Below, in pieces: positions 46,500 through 58,539 of a stretch of DNA of 64,000 bases (its first letter is position 1; each line of letters opens with the position of its first letter). The DNA lies in contig CAMGYJ010000010.1 in NCBI GenBank assembly GCA_946122785.1, positions 26,329,608 through 26,393,607 of the forward strand, read 5' to 3'. Origin of the DNA: Linum tenue (taxonomy: Eukaryota; Streptophyta; Magnoliopsida; Malpighiales; Linaceae). Under the pieces are notes generated by a model. It was not told the DNA's origin and did no database searches. It saw only the letters and a program-made list of their open reading frames with translations. The translations under genes were made by a program, and so were the position numbers.

Positions 46500-49010
46500 C
46501 AAAGCAGACAACGCAGAAATAACAACTGAATACTTATCCTTAGTCCCTTCCACTAATGCTGCCCGCCAGACCCCTCCTATCAGCCTCCTCGCCGGTAGAC
46601 TAGTCCTCGTCATTCCCCTCCTCACTTGTTTTCTTGGCAATCATAGCATATTGCAGTGGTGAGGAGGAAGAGGGACCATGGAGCCTTTTGCAAGCTCTGT
46701 CTACTCGATCAGCAACATCCTGAGACGCGGCGAGAATATCCTCTTCCGTCGTTGTAGGAGGCCTGCGGGGGATAAGATACTTCCTCATGATGAGGGAGGT
46801 AGGTACAATGACAGATTGTTCTTCCGAAACAAAACCATGCAGAGTGACTCGCTAAAACACAACTCTTAACAATGGCCAAGTGTAACCAATGAAAGGGACT
46901 ACAGTATAGTGGCACAAGTAATAAATATTTAATCCACGGGTATCTAGAGTTACTATTACTCAGCTTCGGTTCATTATCTAGCAAACCAGATTAAAAAAGA
47001 AGAACTATAACTACTCTAGCAAACTATAGTTAAAGTTAATCTAATTACATGTTGGAAACTCACTTAGGTGTGATTCCCCCTAGCCACTAGCCATATTAGT
47101 GATTAATGATCTCTAACTTGTTTCACTTTCTTTCACAATGCGGAATATCCTCGACTAGACCTTGAATCTCGACTAAAGGAACAAGGTCCTCTTGAGTCGA
47201 TTGCCTAGAGGGACGTATCCTTCTCTAGAACAAACGATCAAGGCATTCTGAACTAGATTCCCTCTATCGAATGAGATTCTCAATGGATACAAAGCAGTCA
47301 ATTGACCCTCGACTAAATCCATCGATCCAATACTATCAATCTATGGTCCTCTATTGACCTAATCAGGTATTCGCTCTCATAGGATCAAAGCAGAATCAAT
47401 AATCTCGACTAAAGCAGAATTGAATCATGAAAACATGCATAGATTGAATATGAACTCAAGATTATCAAGTAAGAGTACTCATACAATCATCCAATCAAAT
47501 AAACATGGCTAGGGTTCCTCAAAACATAAGGGAAGGGAAGTACTCCATAGAGAAGAGAGAGACTATAGTAAGAATCTTCAGATAATCAGTCTTCACGTCC
47601 GGGCTTGTTCCTTGAGCTTCTAAGGTGAAGAAATCCTCCAATTCCACTCCAAGAATGCCCTCAAATCGCCCTCTCTCTCTTTGGTTCGTCCCTTGGGTGT
47701 TTGGGATCCAAAACCCTGCTCTCTCCATCCAAAAACGCACAAAACAAGCTTTTATACCCGCTTCTGGAAGTTACCGGGTCGGGAATTTTTGGTTCACGAC
47801 CGGGGGGCCTTCTGTTCTCCTTGGGAAATACCCTATGATATTTTCAAAATACCCTATCAAGTATTTTGAACCTACTAACCGGGTATTTTTTAATTCTGAG
47901 TCCCCTGTCTTTGATTCTTCGTTTCTCCCTCGTTCATACTACAAATCAGGTGTCGTTTGATCCCAGACGCTCGAAGTCTCATCCTATTTCTTCTCATGAC
48001 AATCTTAAATGATTATATGGGTCACAAAATGAGGTAGAAATCCATTCTTCTTCAAGCCATGCTCGAGTTTCTTCCCCCGAGTCGCCAATTGATCTCTGAT
48101 TGACTTGAAACTTGTGCCCATGCTTCACTTTATGTGCTAGGACCTGAAATGTGACACTGGAACATAACCTAGCATAAAATAGGCCAAATAAGCGATAATT
48201 CAAGCTTAAACGATCAAGAAACAAAGGGGAAAACATGTGCAAATATCGAGTCATCACAAAGGAATATCAACGTTGGCTAGTAGAAGGGCAATGTAACCAC
48301 CGAATGGCAAACACCCAGTGTATTCCTGTATACTTGCTCAGACCATGAATTCAAAAAGCAAGTGTGAATAGTACAGCCTGCGAACAGCCAAGACACTGAA
48401 GAGCACCCACAGATCAAGCTGAGTGACGACATCAAGCGAGTGGCTGCGAGGAAGAAACACATGGGTGATGAAATGGTGAAGGACCCTAGGCAACGGTTTG
48501 AGAGATGAGATGGGGATAATTTCATTGGGATTGACATCACAACAAAACAGATCATCCATCTCCTCAGCGAGACTGAAGCTGTACATAGCCATCTCTTATT
48601 CTTCAACAAGGGGAATGCCACCAGTGGGAATCTTAAGAATCTGACCTAGGCACTCTGTAGTTAGACTAATCTTGTAACCATTCACCGAAGTCGAGAACGC
48701 TCGAGAAGCAACACCATTGCACTGTATGTTTGCATAGAAATACCTTACAGCTAGAGGACATGGTTGCAGAGGGAGGGTGTGAAGAAGAAACCCCCATCCA
48801 AGCTTGTGGATTAGTAGACAACCGGGATCTCGAAATTTCAGAAATCTATCGGTCGACAATGAATTTGGTGGCCAGAGAACGATCAACAAACAATCTCTGA
48901 AACCGTTCGTGATTCGTTTGGTGGGGTCATTAACAAACTTGTTGACAAATTCTACTTCGAGTGTGGGAGAACCCTATAACTGTGGTAAGCTTTATTCAAT
49001 TAATGGGGAA
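46500..49010 (-). pseudogene. Plant transposon-protein remnant, copy 1, split by a solo LTR
   Basis: The protein-like text on the minus strand runs 48960-48257 and continues at 46844-46600. Readable blocks are NSLSTDRFLKFRDPG, LAVRYFYANIQCNGVASRAF, ISLTTECLGQILKIPTGG, VLHHFITHVFLPRSHSLDVV, then RKYLIPRRPPTTTEED and the end QYAMIAKKTSEEGNDED. This matches my recollection of the 'putative plant transposon protein' domain (RYFYANL, VNGxxIxLT, LHYFITHxxLPR). Frame changes break it. The copy at 58560-59570 lacks the insertion and shows where the two halves join. Confidence 0.7.
46845..48256. mobile_element. Solo LTR (about 1.41 kb) interrupting the transposon-protein remnant
   Basis: The insert starts TGACTCG and ends CGAGTCATCA, so it has TG...CA ends with inverted termini. 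CAGAG (46840-46844) precedes and CAAAG (48257-48261) follows, a 5-bp target duplication with one mismatch. The uninterrupted relative at about 58836-58846 reads straight through (TTGAGAGGAATATC), confirming the insertion point. The interior shows no pol coding text, as expected of a solo LTR left by recombination. Its parent family was not identified. Confidence 0.75.
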
Positions 49011-49019
49011 GCTTAATTT

Positions 49020-51520
49020 TGAAGTGATTTATTTGAATTGTTTTTTTTTTTGCGTACATAATTGCGTTGTGGTATACTTTATTTGCATCGAAGTGTAAGA
49101 GGGTGCTCAAAATTGAATATAAATGGTTAAACCTCACCTCATAAAGACTTAATAAATTATATATTAAACAATGCAATACTGTGTAGTTAATTTCCTGACC
49201 AAAATTAAGTAGTTTCACAATTTTTGTCGTTGGAAGAGAACAAATCAGCAATTGAGAAACAATGATTATAACTAGTATCATAATCATCTAGATAGAAGAA
49301 AATTTGGCCGCTTTAACCCACTCTCTACCCTATCTAATATTAAATTACAATCATGGAGGGAAGAGCGGATTAAAAAAAGGGTCTTTCGGGGCCATGTGTT
49401 GGGTAGGTTTTATGAGACGTAAAAGTAGGAAAACTGCGCGCTTTCACTTCCCACGTAAAGGTAGATAACTACGCGTTGTAACTTCCATCACTGCAGCCAT
49501 ATCCTAAAATTGGCTAACTAGTTTGTTTTTTATTTTATTTTTCGTTGAGTCATTTTTTTCCATCTCATAGTTAATTGTTATTATTTATTGTCCAGATATA
49601 TATCTAGTTTCTTTCTGTAAATCGTTACCCTCCCATACTTTTCCTAATTCGTTTTATTTTATCTACTTATTTTTCCTCTCAACCACCTGTCATGTCACTA
49701 GGCTCTTCATCTCCCCCTACTATCCACCCAAACCCTATTTGTTTTCGTTAATTATAACCCTACTATCCACCCAAAGTCCCAAATCATAATGATTTCTCGC
49801 ATCCGCCTGCCATAGGCATTGTCAATTAATATTCTTTTATAAAAAGTATACAAATTTATAAACCTTATTTTAGTTTATGAGGTGTTTCTCCTTCACGATA
49901 CTCAATCAAAATTTAAACCCTAAACCCTAACTTCATGTTCATGTATACCAATCTTTGATCTATATAATTTCATTTATCCAAATATAGTAGAAGACTAATG
50001 TAATCTTTAAAATTTTTAAACGCGCGATTTTGAATTCATTGATGTAATTAGAGACTAATGTTCTCCATATATAAAGTTTTGAAACATGGATAGGTCTCAT
50101 GAGCTCCATGTCCATAAAAGAATTGCGAGCTTACCAAAATATATATGTAGAAGGTTGAAGTCCTCTCGATGAAGATCACAAGTGACTTTAATGGCCTATA
50201 GAAATTTATGTGATTTGAAGAAGAAACATGACATATAATACTCATAAATCCCAATCTTGTATTTAGATTTAGATGAAAGGATACACCTAGTTCATTGATG
50301 TCTATTCTATTTAGAGATGGAAAAATAACCATACTCGTTGATACCGGTCCAAATCCGACCTAAGTAGGTTCAGTGATCTCTATTCTATTTAGACATGACT
50401 TTCTCACTACTTGACCCGAACCTACCCGATTATACACCTGCATATGTATTTTGTTTAAAAATGATCATCTTTTTCTCAATATATTTGATGTATATATAAT
50501 ATGTTCATGAAATTGCATTAATTTTATCTACTTGGCCCATTCATTATTTTCACGTTTCAACTTTTTATGGTAACTGTGCTTCCATTTTTTTATGCAGATA
50601 AATTGGTTGTGCTTGCAAATTGCAATCATGATATTCTATCTATGAATACTAGCTTGTCAATCAGTCAAAAAGAGAAATGGGACTTCTTCATCTTTACAAG
50701 AATGGTTAACCGATTTAGCAATAGTATAATTGTGATTTCATTTTAATGGTTTGAAGATAAGTCAATTGAGTATTCACATTGTGTTAAAGGAAACCAAACC
50801 AAATAATAGTTGTAGTAGCACAACTCAACTCCTAAAAGTATCTCATTACACTATTTTATACACAACTTAGTTGGAACGATATCGTATTAGGATAAGGGGA
50901 AGGCATCATTTTTGGAAACTGAAAAGTTGGGAAAAATCCACCATCCTTGTTGATTGACTGTTGATTTGTTTTTACGACAAATGGAGGTTTTTTAAAACCA
51001 AAAAAATCAAATGATCTTGGTGGGAAATCGAACGTGTTTCCCATATGTGGGCTTGATCAATTCAAATGGTCTTGAGAATCTGTGTGAGTCGGACCACAGG
51101 TCCAACAGGTAAGGCTGTTAATAAGTTCAAATCATCCTTTTGGCTTCCCCCGCACCCCTCAACCATTGTTTCTCTCTTTAGGAAAAACCTAGCTCCAACT
51201 AAAACATAGCATTATTTCTCTATGCGAGCGCAGACGCAACCGCGTCAATCACCCTCCGCGCATAGCCAACGTCGGTTGTCGTAACTTCCTATTCCGAACG
51301 ACTCCGCGTCGTTGGCAAACGTCCATTGCTTTTATCGCCACTCAAACCCAGAGGCAAAAAACTGGATTCAATGTCTTTGAGCGTTTGTGGCGTCTTTGAT
51401 CAGGTTTATAATCCTTTCCTCCGCAACTTTGATTGGCTTGTGTTGTGTGGTTTACCATAATCGTGGTCTTCTCCAATAGAGTGGTTGTCGCTGATCAGCT
51501 TAACTTGGTTTCTGGTATGG
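49020..51520. other. AT-rich intergenic stretch
   Basis: No gene is recognised. A short telomere-like AAACCCTAAACCCTAA lies at 49915-49930. Minus frames at 49000-49287 and 50048-50332 have no recognisable features. Confidence 0.4.
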
Positions 51521-51523
51521 AGT

Positions 51524-51772
51524 AGTACATTGTGGTATCAGTGGATTAGATAATTATGGTGTGCTTTCGAAACTTTAAGGTATGAATAGAGGTTTGCTTT
51601 CTCATATTTTTGGTGTATTTCATTAGCTATCTGGTATTTCAAATAGTACATTGTGACTGAAGTGGATTAGATAATTATGGTGTGCTTTCGATATTTTTAA
51701 GGTCTGATTGATTAACGAATATAGGAGTTTGATTTCTCATGTTTTTTGGTGTTCTTCATTAGTTATCTGGTT
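51524..51772. repeat. Tandem duplication of about 121 bp
   Basis: A unit starting AGTACATTGTG, containing GTGGATTAGATAATTATGGT and GTGTGCTTTCGA, occurs at 51524 and again at 51645 with scattered differences and small indels. Confidence 0.8.
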
Positions 51773-52340
51773 GTGCAAATATGGCAAACAAGAAGCAAAA
51801 AAAGATGCAGGAAGTGAAAGCGGAAAGAAATTGTTTGAGTTACCATATGACAAAAGAAACTGTTAGAATATGACTTGAATTTGATTTGGGTTTGTTTTGT
51901 GTTTGGGCCTATTTTGTTTTGTGTTTGGTTTTCTGTTTGGGATTAGGAGAAAATACTCTTCATCACCCTAGTCTGTAGTAAGGTCAGTCAGGTTAGTTTG
52001 TTTGGTTTGTCCGTTTGGAATTTGGTTTGTAACATGTACTCTCCTCAAATTAGTGAAATTTGTCCCCCCTGCCCATGGATTAGCTAGCACACATTGTGTT
52101 AGTGAACCACGTTAAACTTCATTTTCCTGTACTCTCCTGCCCATGGTTTGTAACCTGTACTCTCCAACAAACAATTCCTCTCCATCTCATTAAACTTCAT
52201 TTTCCTTGCTCCTTCGCCTTCGCGAAATCCCGTCTAGTACGTGGCCTCCTCTGGTAAATCTAAATCCACAAAAAAAAAAGTTGTAAAAATCATTGCTGAT
52301 CCAATCTTTATGTTATATGTACAATTGGGGTAATACACCA
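51773..52340. other. Possible LTR fragment
   Basis: TGTTAGAATATGACTTGAAT at 51860 looks like a copia-type LTR start and is followed by TTTGGGTTTGTTTTG-type words. The block CTCCTGCCCATGG and TGTACTCTCC is partly duplicated (52040-52165). No end or partner was found. Confidence 0.3.
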
Positions 52341-52578
52341 CCTCTACTTGCTCAGGAGAGTTGCTAGAGCAGCATACTCGACAAATATCCTCGGCGTCCT
52401 CATCCTCCTCATTGGATGTTGGTTTTGTACATGTTCTGGCATCATGGGTTGTTTATTTGTATCTCCTACAACATTTTCGTTATTGGGGATTTGATGTACC
52501 CGCATGATCTTCATTATTAGGAGCATCACCATTTTGTGGTACCTGGTTGGATTCGGGATTGCATTGAGGGACATTACT

Positions 52579-54929
52579 CTATTGTGTGGCAAGTTGTGAA
52601 ACTGTAGGCCGCACGTACCCTATAGGCTGCATACAAGTGCTTCTCTTATGACCCAGTACCCCACATCTGTTGCACGCTCTTGGCTCTCCTTTCTTCCTCT
52701 TGCTTAGTTTACCCCCTTTATATGGTGTTGGGTGTGGGTCAAGGACCCTCTCGGATGCCACCGCAGGTCAGTTGATGTCAGGTAAGTCAGTAGCACCAGC
52801 GGTCATCGTGTCCAACTCTTTGGTGGATAAAGTCGTACCTGAAAGAAGGTAAACATTAGAGATGAATAAATTTAAACAAAAGCCTCCTCAATAGGTGACT
52901 TGATGATGTAGGCGTTGTAAAAAGAATTGTTGACCTGGAAGTGAACAGTTGAGCGACATCAGCATCATTGACTTCATTTCCTGCAACACTCTTCGGCTAT
53001 TTTGACCATCTCGGCTTCACCAACTGATGTGGAAATTCTACTATTGTTTCTTCTTTTAACACACAAATCATGTGAGAGCACGGTATTGCCATAAAAATGA
53101 AATACTGACAGCTACACTCTAGTGCAAATGGGTCAATCGTGTACTTCACCTAGAAAGCCCTCTCCTTACCCGTCAGTTTTATCATGTAATTATGTTGATT
53201 TTCGAAAATCTCCCTATCGACCCTTATGTAGCTTGTCGACTTTTTAATCTCAACTTTGAGCTTCAAAACCACCTCCTTCGTATAAAACTTGGAGCCACTC
53301 TTCTGAAGTGGGGCTAAGACATTAGATGTAATTGTTCGGTCTTGGTGGATCGATTCGAAATCAAACCGCATATCCGTTTCCATCATGTCTGTGGTCCAAC
53401 AATCAAAATGGCTGAAGGACTCCAGCAGATTATGATGCGTTTTGATATAATTTTTCAGTCGATTGTTCATTCCTTCGTATCTCGATGTTGTTGTCAAGCC
53501 TGCACAAAACTTGGACCTTATGTATGTGTAGACCCATTCAGATCGTTGCTCAAATAGGTGGGTAAACCACTGGATGTGACCCACATTGTACTCCTCGATG
53601 AACACTTCCCACTTCACTTCAAATTCTTCTGGTTCCCAATCACCCGCAACAAATCCTTGCCACCTAGACAGGAAGTCAGGTTTATTCTTCAGCTTCCCTT
53701 TCATATTATTCTCTATGTGCCAAGAACATAACCGATGTGTTGCATCACGGAATAACTTCAGAATAGCATTGCACTTGGCTTTGTCCCCATCAGTGACGAC
53801 AGTCTTCGATTCACCACCAATCCTTCTTTCCAGCGCGTCCAAAGCCCATATATAATTTTCTTCCTTCTCACTAGCCATCAAGGCACATTCAAAGATCCAA
53901 CTATTAAAGTGGTGGTTCACTCCTAAAAAAAATTAAAAAGCAAGTTAAAACACAAATTGAAACCATGACTTGTAAAAATAATATTTGGATGTTGGAATCG
54001 GCGGACCGAGCATATAACAAGGTGGTCGAGATTATGAACTTACCAGAAAAAATAACTAGTGGCAAATTGTACTTGTTCTTCTTGTACGTGGCATCGAATG
54101 CAAGTACATCACCGAAACATGCATAATTGGCAACCAAAATGCTATCTGCCCAAAACACGCTTATGAGCTTATCTTTCTGATCTTTCTTTACTTCTAGCAC
54201 AAACTCCAGGTCAGTGATGAGCTTCGCGTTTAGGTAGCCTAGGGCGGTAGCAGCGTCACCCTCATTGTTTTGCTCTTTTCAATCCTTGTCTACATATTTA
54301 TAACAATCCTTCCTCGTGTACCCCATCTTGTTATATCCCCCAGATTCTGCAATGGCTAAAGAAACAATCTAATGGGTCCTCATTCCCGAGGCTCTTCGGA
54401 AATCAATGGCGGCTTTGACTGCATCACTCATTTGTCGATTCCCTCTCATATAGTGTCTGTATAGCTTTGGAATTAGGTCATGAGCGTGCTCGTTAGAAAA
54501 CTTGTCTATGAACCAGTTCGATTCACCTTTGTTATATTTGACGCGCATCCTAGCTTTGCAAAAGAATCTTAATTCTCCTTTTGGCTCTGTTTGGCGTTCG
54601 GACTAGGGCTCACGTTTTTTCCCCTCAACAGAACATACAAACATCTGGGATATTACAAGCTTGTTCTTATCTGTACGTACCTTTTCCTTTCTTACGTCAA
54701 AGCCAAAGACCCGCTCATGCTCCTTCCAAAACGCGTGTGCTTCCTCTCGATCAGCAAATCGTAGGTTACCAATATCTTCTTCTTGGAGTTGCAAGAGAGT
54801 TTCATCGTTGTGACTATTTATTCCCGCGTCGTTTGGAATATTTCCTTCATCTACACCAGATTCAGGCGCCTCCATTTCTAGTTCATCCACACGATCATTC
54901 TCGTTTTTGCCCAATTCAGTAGCCTCCAT
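52579..54929 (-). pseudogene. MULE/FAR1-type transposase (inactivated)
   Basis: Starts at the ATG at 54929 (MEATELGKNENDRVDEL). An N-terminal FAR1-type DNA-binding region follows: EEAHAFWKEHERVFGFDVRK, then FFCKARMRVKYNKGESNWF across an in-frame stop near 54605. Two more in-frame stops lie near 54370 and 54280. The MULE core begins with KDKLISVFWADS and GDVLAFDATYKKNKYNLP. A GT-AG intron removes 53923-54043, joining FSG to VNHHFNSW. TVVTDGDKAKCNAI, HRLCSWHIENNMK and LTTTSRYEGMNNRLKNYI follow. After a further stop at about 53150 a SWIM zinc finger, CSCQYFIFMAIPCSH, is readable. A CCHC knuckle, CNRCGVLGHKRSTC, near 52660 fits the usual C-terminus. At least four in-frame stops make it non-functional. 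TIRs were not found. Confidence 0.85.
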
Positions 54930-55059
54930 TCTTCTACACGTTGTTGTTGGTTCTTGGCAAAACACAACCCTAGAGGCGCAGATCGGCTTCCGCAAATTTA
55001 TATACCAAATTTGCCTCCCATTCTTCGGTGAGCTGTAAAGGATGATACGATGGGCCACA

Positions 55060-55970
55060 AGGACAGACTTATTAGAGTTATTTCAAAGTGGACCGAGCCC
55101 ATACCATCATGTTTTGACACAGACTCCTCAAATGTTAAGCAACGTCTAGTTTTATTGTCGTTTTTCACCAAGAAGGAAAGAATATTTACTGACTTCTCAA
55201 AAGAAGGAAAGTTTCTGGAGAAAAAAGATTGGTGTGCAATGACTAGTTGTTTTCAGTCGGCTTAAACAATAATCTTTGTTGGATGGTAGTCATTTTTCTC
55301 AGAGTGGAAGAGGGCTATTGATCTACAAGGAGAGTGTGTTCTTATTTTCATTTCTATCTTCCTTTGACTCTTATCCGAGGTTAGTAGCTACTGTTATTTT
55401 GTTCTTGTCTTCATAAATGAAATTAGTAATAATAGTGTCTCCTGGAAGTGGCGTGTACTGTTGTCTCTGTTTCTTCGATCACTCTGGTCCGTTCGTCCGA
55501 GCTTTGGATCTGAGCAATCTCTTCGTATCCTACGAATCGTGTCTCTTCCCTTCGCTCTTTCTGTTCTTCAAAACCCTAGTTTCTCCCCATTTTTGTTTCC
55601 CTTATATTTTTTTGTTAGAACCCATTTTATGTTTTCTTATTGTGTGCATCCATGATCTAATTTATTAATTTTATCACATTCCCAAGGAAATTTATTTCTA
55701 CAAACCAATACAATGCACCTTACCACAAACCCACTAGCCGCACTATATCCCACTTTTTGCGGCATGCTTACAAACTCAAACAACTCACCACTCACCAGGC
55801 CCAACCCAAAATCCATTTGTGAGCCAACCCTAAGTTCATACCGTACACCCCATTGCTAAAAACTAACTATTTTCCCAGGAAAACCTAATCAGCCGTGGGA
55901 AATTATACACTCACCCTAGCTAATACCCTCATATATATATATATAAATGGTGGCGTATTCAATTCTTTGT
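55060..55970. other. Non-coding stretch between divergent transposon genes
   Basis: Separates the minus-strand transposase from the plus-strand Ulp1-like remnant. Short open frames at 55417-55668 have no recognisable features. A small (TA)n run lies at 55932-55944. Confidence 0.35.
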
Positions 55971-55977
55971 TATGTTT

Positions 55978-56220
55978 GTGCTATTTAGTTCTCAAATGGA
56001 GGTGTTCTCCGGTTGCAGGAGCCGGAAAAATATGTTTCGCCAACGAAGGGAGCACGAGTTGAATATGTTGTAATCCATCCATCTATATGCCACGTTCAAT
56101 TTCGGTTATTTTGTTATTGTTGTGCTATTCAATTCCTAAACGAAGGTGTTCTTTGGTTGCAGGAGTCTGAAAACTATGTTTCGCCGGTGAAGAGATGCAA
56201 AATTGAAGTTGGCGTAATCC
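55978..56220 (+). repeat. Tandemly duplicated intron-exon unit (about 144 bp)
   Basis: GTGCTATT...GGTTGCAGGAG at 55978-56022 followed by EPEKYVSPTKGARVE reappears at 56122 with GGTTGCAGGAG and ESENYVSPVKRCKIE. Each copy keeps its TTGCAG acceptor directly before the coding part. The duplication thus added a second version of a small exon to the Ulp1-like gene. Confidence 0.75.
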
Positions 56221-56229
56221 CTCCCTCGA

Positions 56230-57860
56230 CGCTGGAAATGTCATAATAATTTTGGACGATGAATCGGAGATCGACCCGAACAAGAGGCTCGAGGAAAGCA
56301 TTCACCAAAGTGATCATAACAAGGTTTAGACAGCACAGTAATTATGCTTTTCGCATGTACCACCCAGAAAATTATGAGCTTGAGAAATATTCATCCGGTT
56401 GACTTTGTTATTAGAGCGTTCTGAAGTTCAACCTCTTTGAGTATATGGAATACAGTGATCAGGATGTCAATGTAGCTCACAGTATCTTTTTTTTTTTTGA
56501 GCCTTCCATCCGAAGAGATTTTGGTGAGCACCTTCCACAACTCTCTCACCTGAAAGGTGATGTGGACCTTATTCCCCGGGCCGAGTGGAGATGCTGAGGT
56601 CGGTCATTATATTAGCAAACAACTCTTGCTTATTCGTTAGTACCATTTATGGAAAGAAGTAATTGTTTATGGTCAGATGTGTCCTAAGTTATTACGGCGT
56701 TGGCCTGTAAGTTAACCATGGATGATGTGTGGAAGGATAGCCGTTGTAAAGGAATATACTTCTTGCTTGCTGAATTCCCGGTACAATACGAGTAATATCT
56801 TGCTAACTACCAATTGTACCCCATTGGAAAGTCTTTAATGGTTACTTATGGTTGGTTCAATATGAATAGGAGCTTGTGATGGCTGGCATGACACCTAAGA
56901 AGGCCTTTGATTTGTACGACAACAAATTCATGACGCGTGCTCCCATGTGCAATAAGGTTTTCTTTTCTATTCCCTTGGTCTCCTCTGAATGTCTAGTATA
57001 GTAAAGTTTAATGGTTGAATAGTTAATATGCTATTTTGTCGCGTGCAGGTGTGTCTCCCCATGAAGGAAAACTTTCCTGGGGGGAAGGTACACTGGTACC
57101 TAGCTATTATTTTTATGGACAAGAAAGTAGTAAATATCTGGGATTCAAACCAAATAAAAGAGCGGAAGGCAGACCGTCGGATTCCAGTAGAAAGAATGGT
57201 AGAGTTACTAAACTGTTTTTGCTTCTTGCGTAACCAAATATGTGTGTGTTTGTATTTCATTTCACATCCTTCCTTATGTCTGCAGATTGGATTTCTGCAA
57301 GTAGTGTGGGATATGACGTATGGACAACTCGATATGATAGTGGTTGCGGCAAGGATTAGTGAGTTTCGCTGTAAAGATCCTTTGACACATGATCAATAAC
57401 ATCTGGATGAGTAAGAATGTGTCATTGTGCCGCATTTCAATGAAATGTTTATGAAGTATAGTCCTCATGCAATGCTTTGCGTCTTCTGTAGGTCTAATGC
57501 TGGAGTTTGGGTCTACTTGTGGATGTTGTGCGCTAGTTGGGATACATATTTCATCTGGGTAAGTAATAATAATCAATCTATGCCACCAATGATCGCATTT
57601 TCAAACAATAATTATTCATCGTGATTTTTATTCGTATTTAATATGAATTTTTTATGTTCTTACAACCATGTAGCGCGTGAGGCGAATGCAGGTGGCTTTG
57701 CTTCTTGCTCTACAGCCTTTTAACACTGTCAGACATAACGTCCTTAAGGAAGCAAAATTACTTGCACCTTAACTGGCAGCTGAAAGACATGAGTACAAGG
57801 ACGCACATCAAAGGATGGATGAGGAACGGGACCTACGCTATGACAACGAATAATCTGGGA
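56230..57860 (+). pseudogene. Ulp1-like cysteine protease remnant (transposon-associated)
   Basis: Readable exons: VIILDDESEIDPNKRLEESI (about 56240), LFEYMEYSDQDVNVAHSI (about 56430), MAGMTPKKAFDLYDNKFMT (about 56880), then after an intron ending TGCAG near 57049 VCLPMKENFPGGKVHWYLAI and FMDKKVVNIWDSNQ. The HWYLAI...WDS pattern holds the catalytic His and Asp of the Ulp1/C48 family. Where the catalytic Cys is expected (DCGVxV) the sequence reads SNAGVWVYLWM (about 57490), so the Cys is replaced. Later blocks (ALQPFNTVRHNVLKEAKL, about 57705) match the usual end. Frame changes and stops are present. Ulp1 domains are carried by Kaonashi-type MULEs and some other plant DNA transposons; the neighbouring transposase supports such an origin. 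Confidence 0.7.
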
Positions 57861-58076
57861 TTGTTTGAAGTATTTTATTGGAATTTGCCTATTGTGGATT
57901 TCTGTTTTGGATTTTATATGTCTGGTTTGCTAGTTGGATTTTCACTATGGTTTTGTCTTCCTAGGATTTGTTATTTAAATGATGAATTTAGCAAACACAA
58001 CTTCATTAATAATATACCTTGCTATGTTGAATTTGTGTGGTCGGAAAGTACATACCGATGGACTTTATGGTGCCTC

Positions 58077-58400
58077 TGAGGTGCTTTTACGTAACGTGTG
58101 GTTTGTATAAATTAAATTATGGTACACTTTCTAGGATTTGTGATTCTTTACTTTAACATCTGGTCCGACGACACTTGTGTTGTGCTTTTAACAACTACGT
58201 CATTGACATGTATACTCTTTAACTTCAACATCTAAAAATTCAACAACAAAGAAACACGAAAACTTCCACACCAAACTACTTTCAAAAACTACATCATGGA
58301 CCTTTGAGGTGCTTTTACGTAACTTGTGGCATGCATAAAGTAACTTATGGTGCGCTTTCTATGCTATGTGGTAGGTACCACTTTAACATCTGGTCTGATT
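58077..58400. repeat. Two copies of a unit about 226 bp apart
   Basis: GAGGTGCTTTTACGTAAC...TTATGGT...CTTTCTA...CTTTAACATCTGGTC occurs at about 58077-58170 and again at 58303-58400. It contains GTGGT/GGTGCGCTTT words shared with 61560-61745 and 62150-62290. Confidence 0.65.
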
Positions 58401-58539
58401 TACTATATATTTCTACCAACCCCAATTTCATTCAATCCAAAATATAGTTCAACATAAAAAAATTTCTAGTACAATGAAATTCCTAGATAATTCAAAGTCG
58501 AAATATAGTAAATCATATAACAAAAAACATCAAAAACCG

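Noticed and set aside
49915..49930. Interstitial telomere repeat AAACCCTAAACCCTAA
   Set aside because: Only two units, which is common by chance and in plant promoters.
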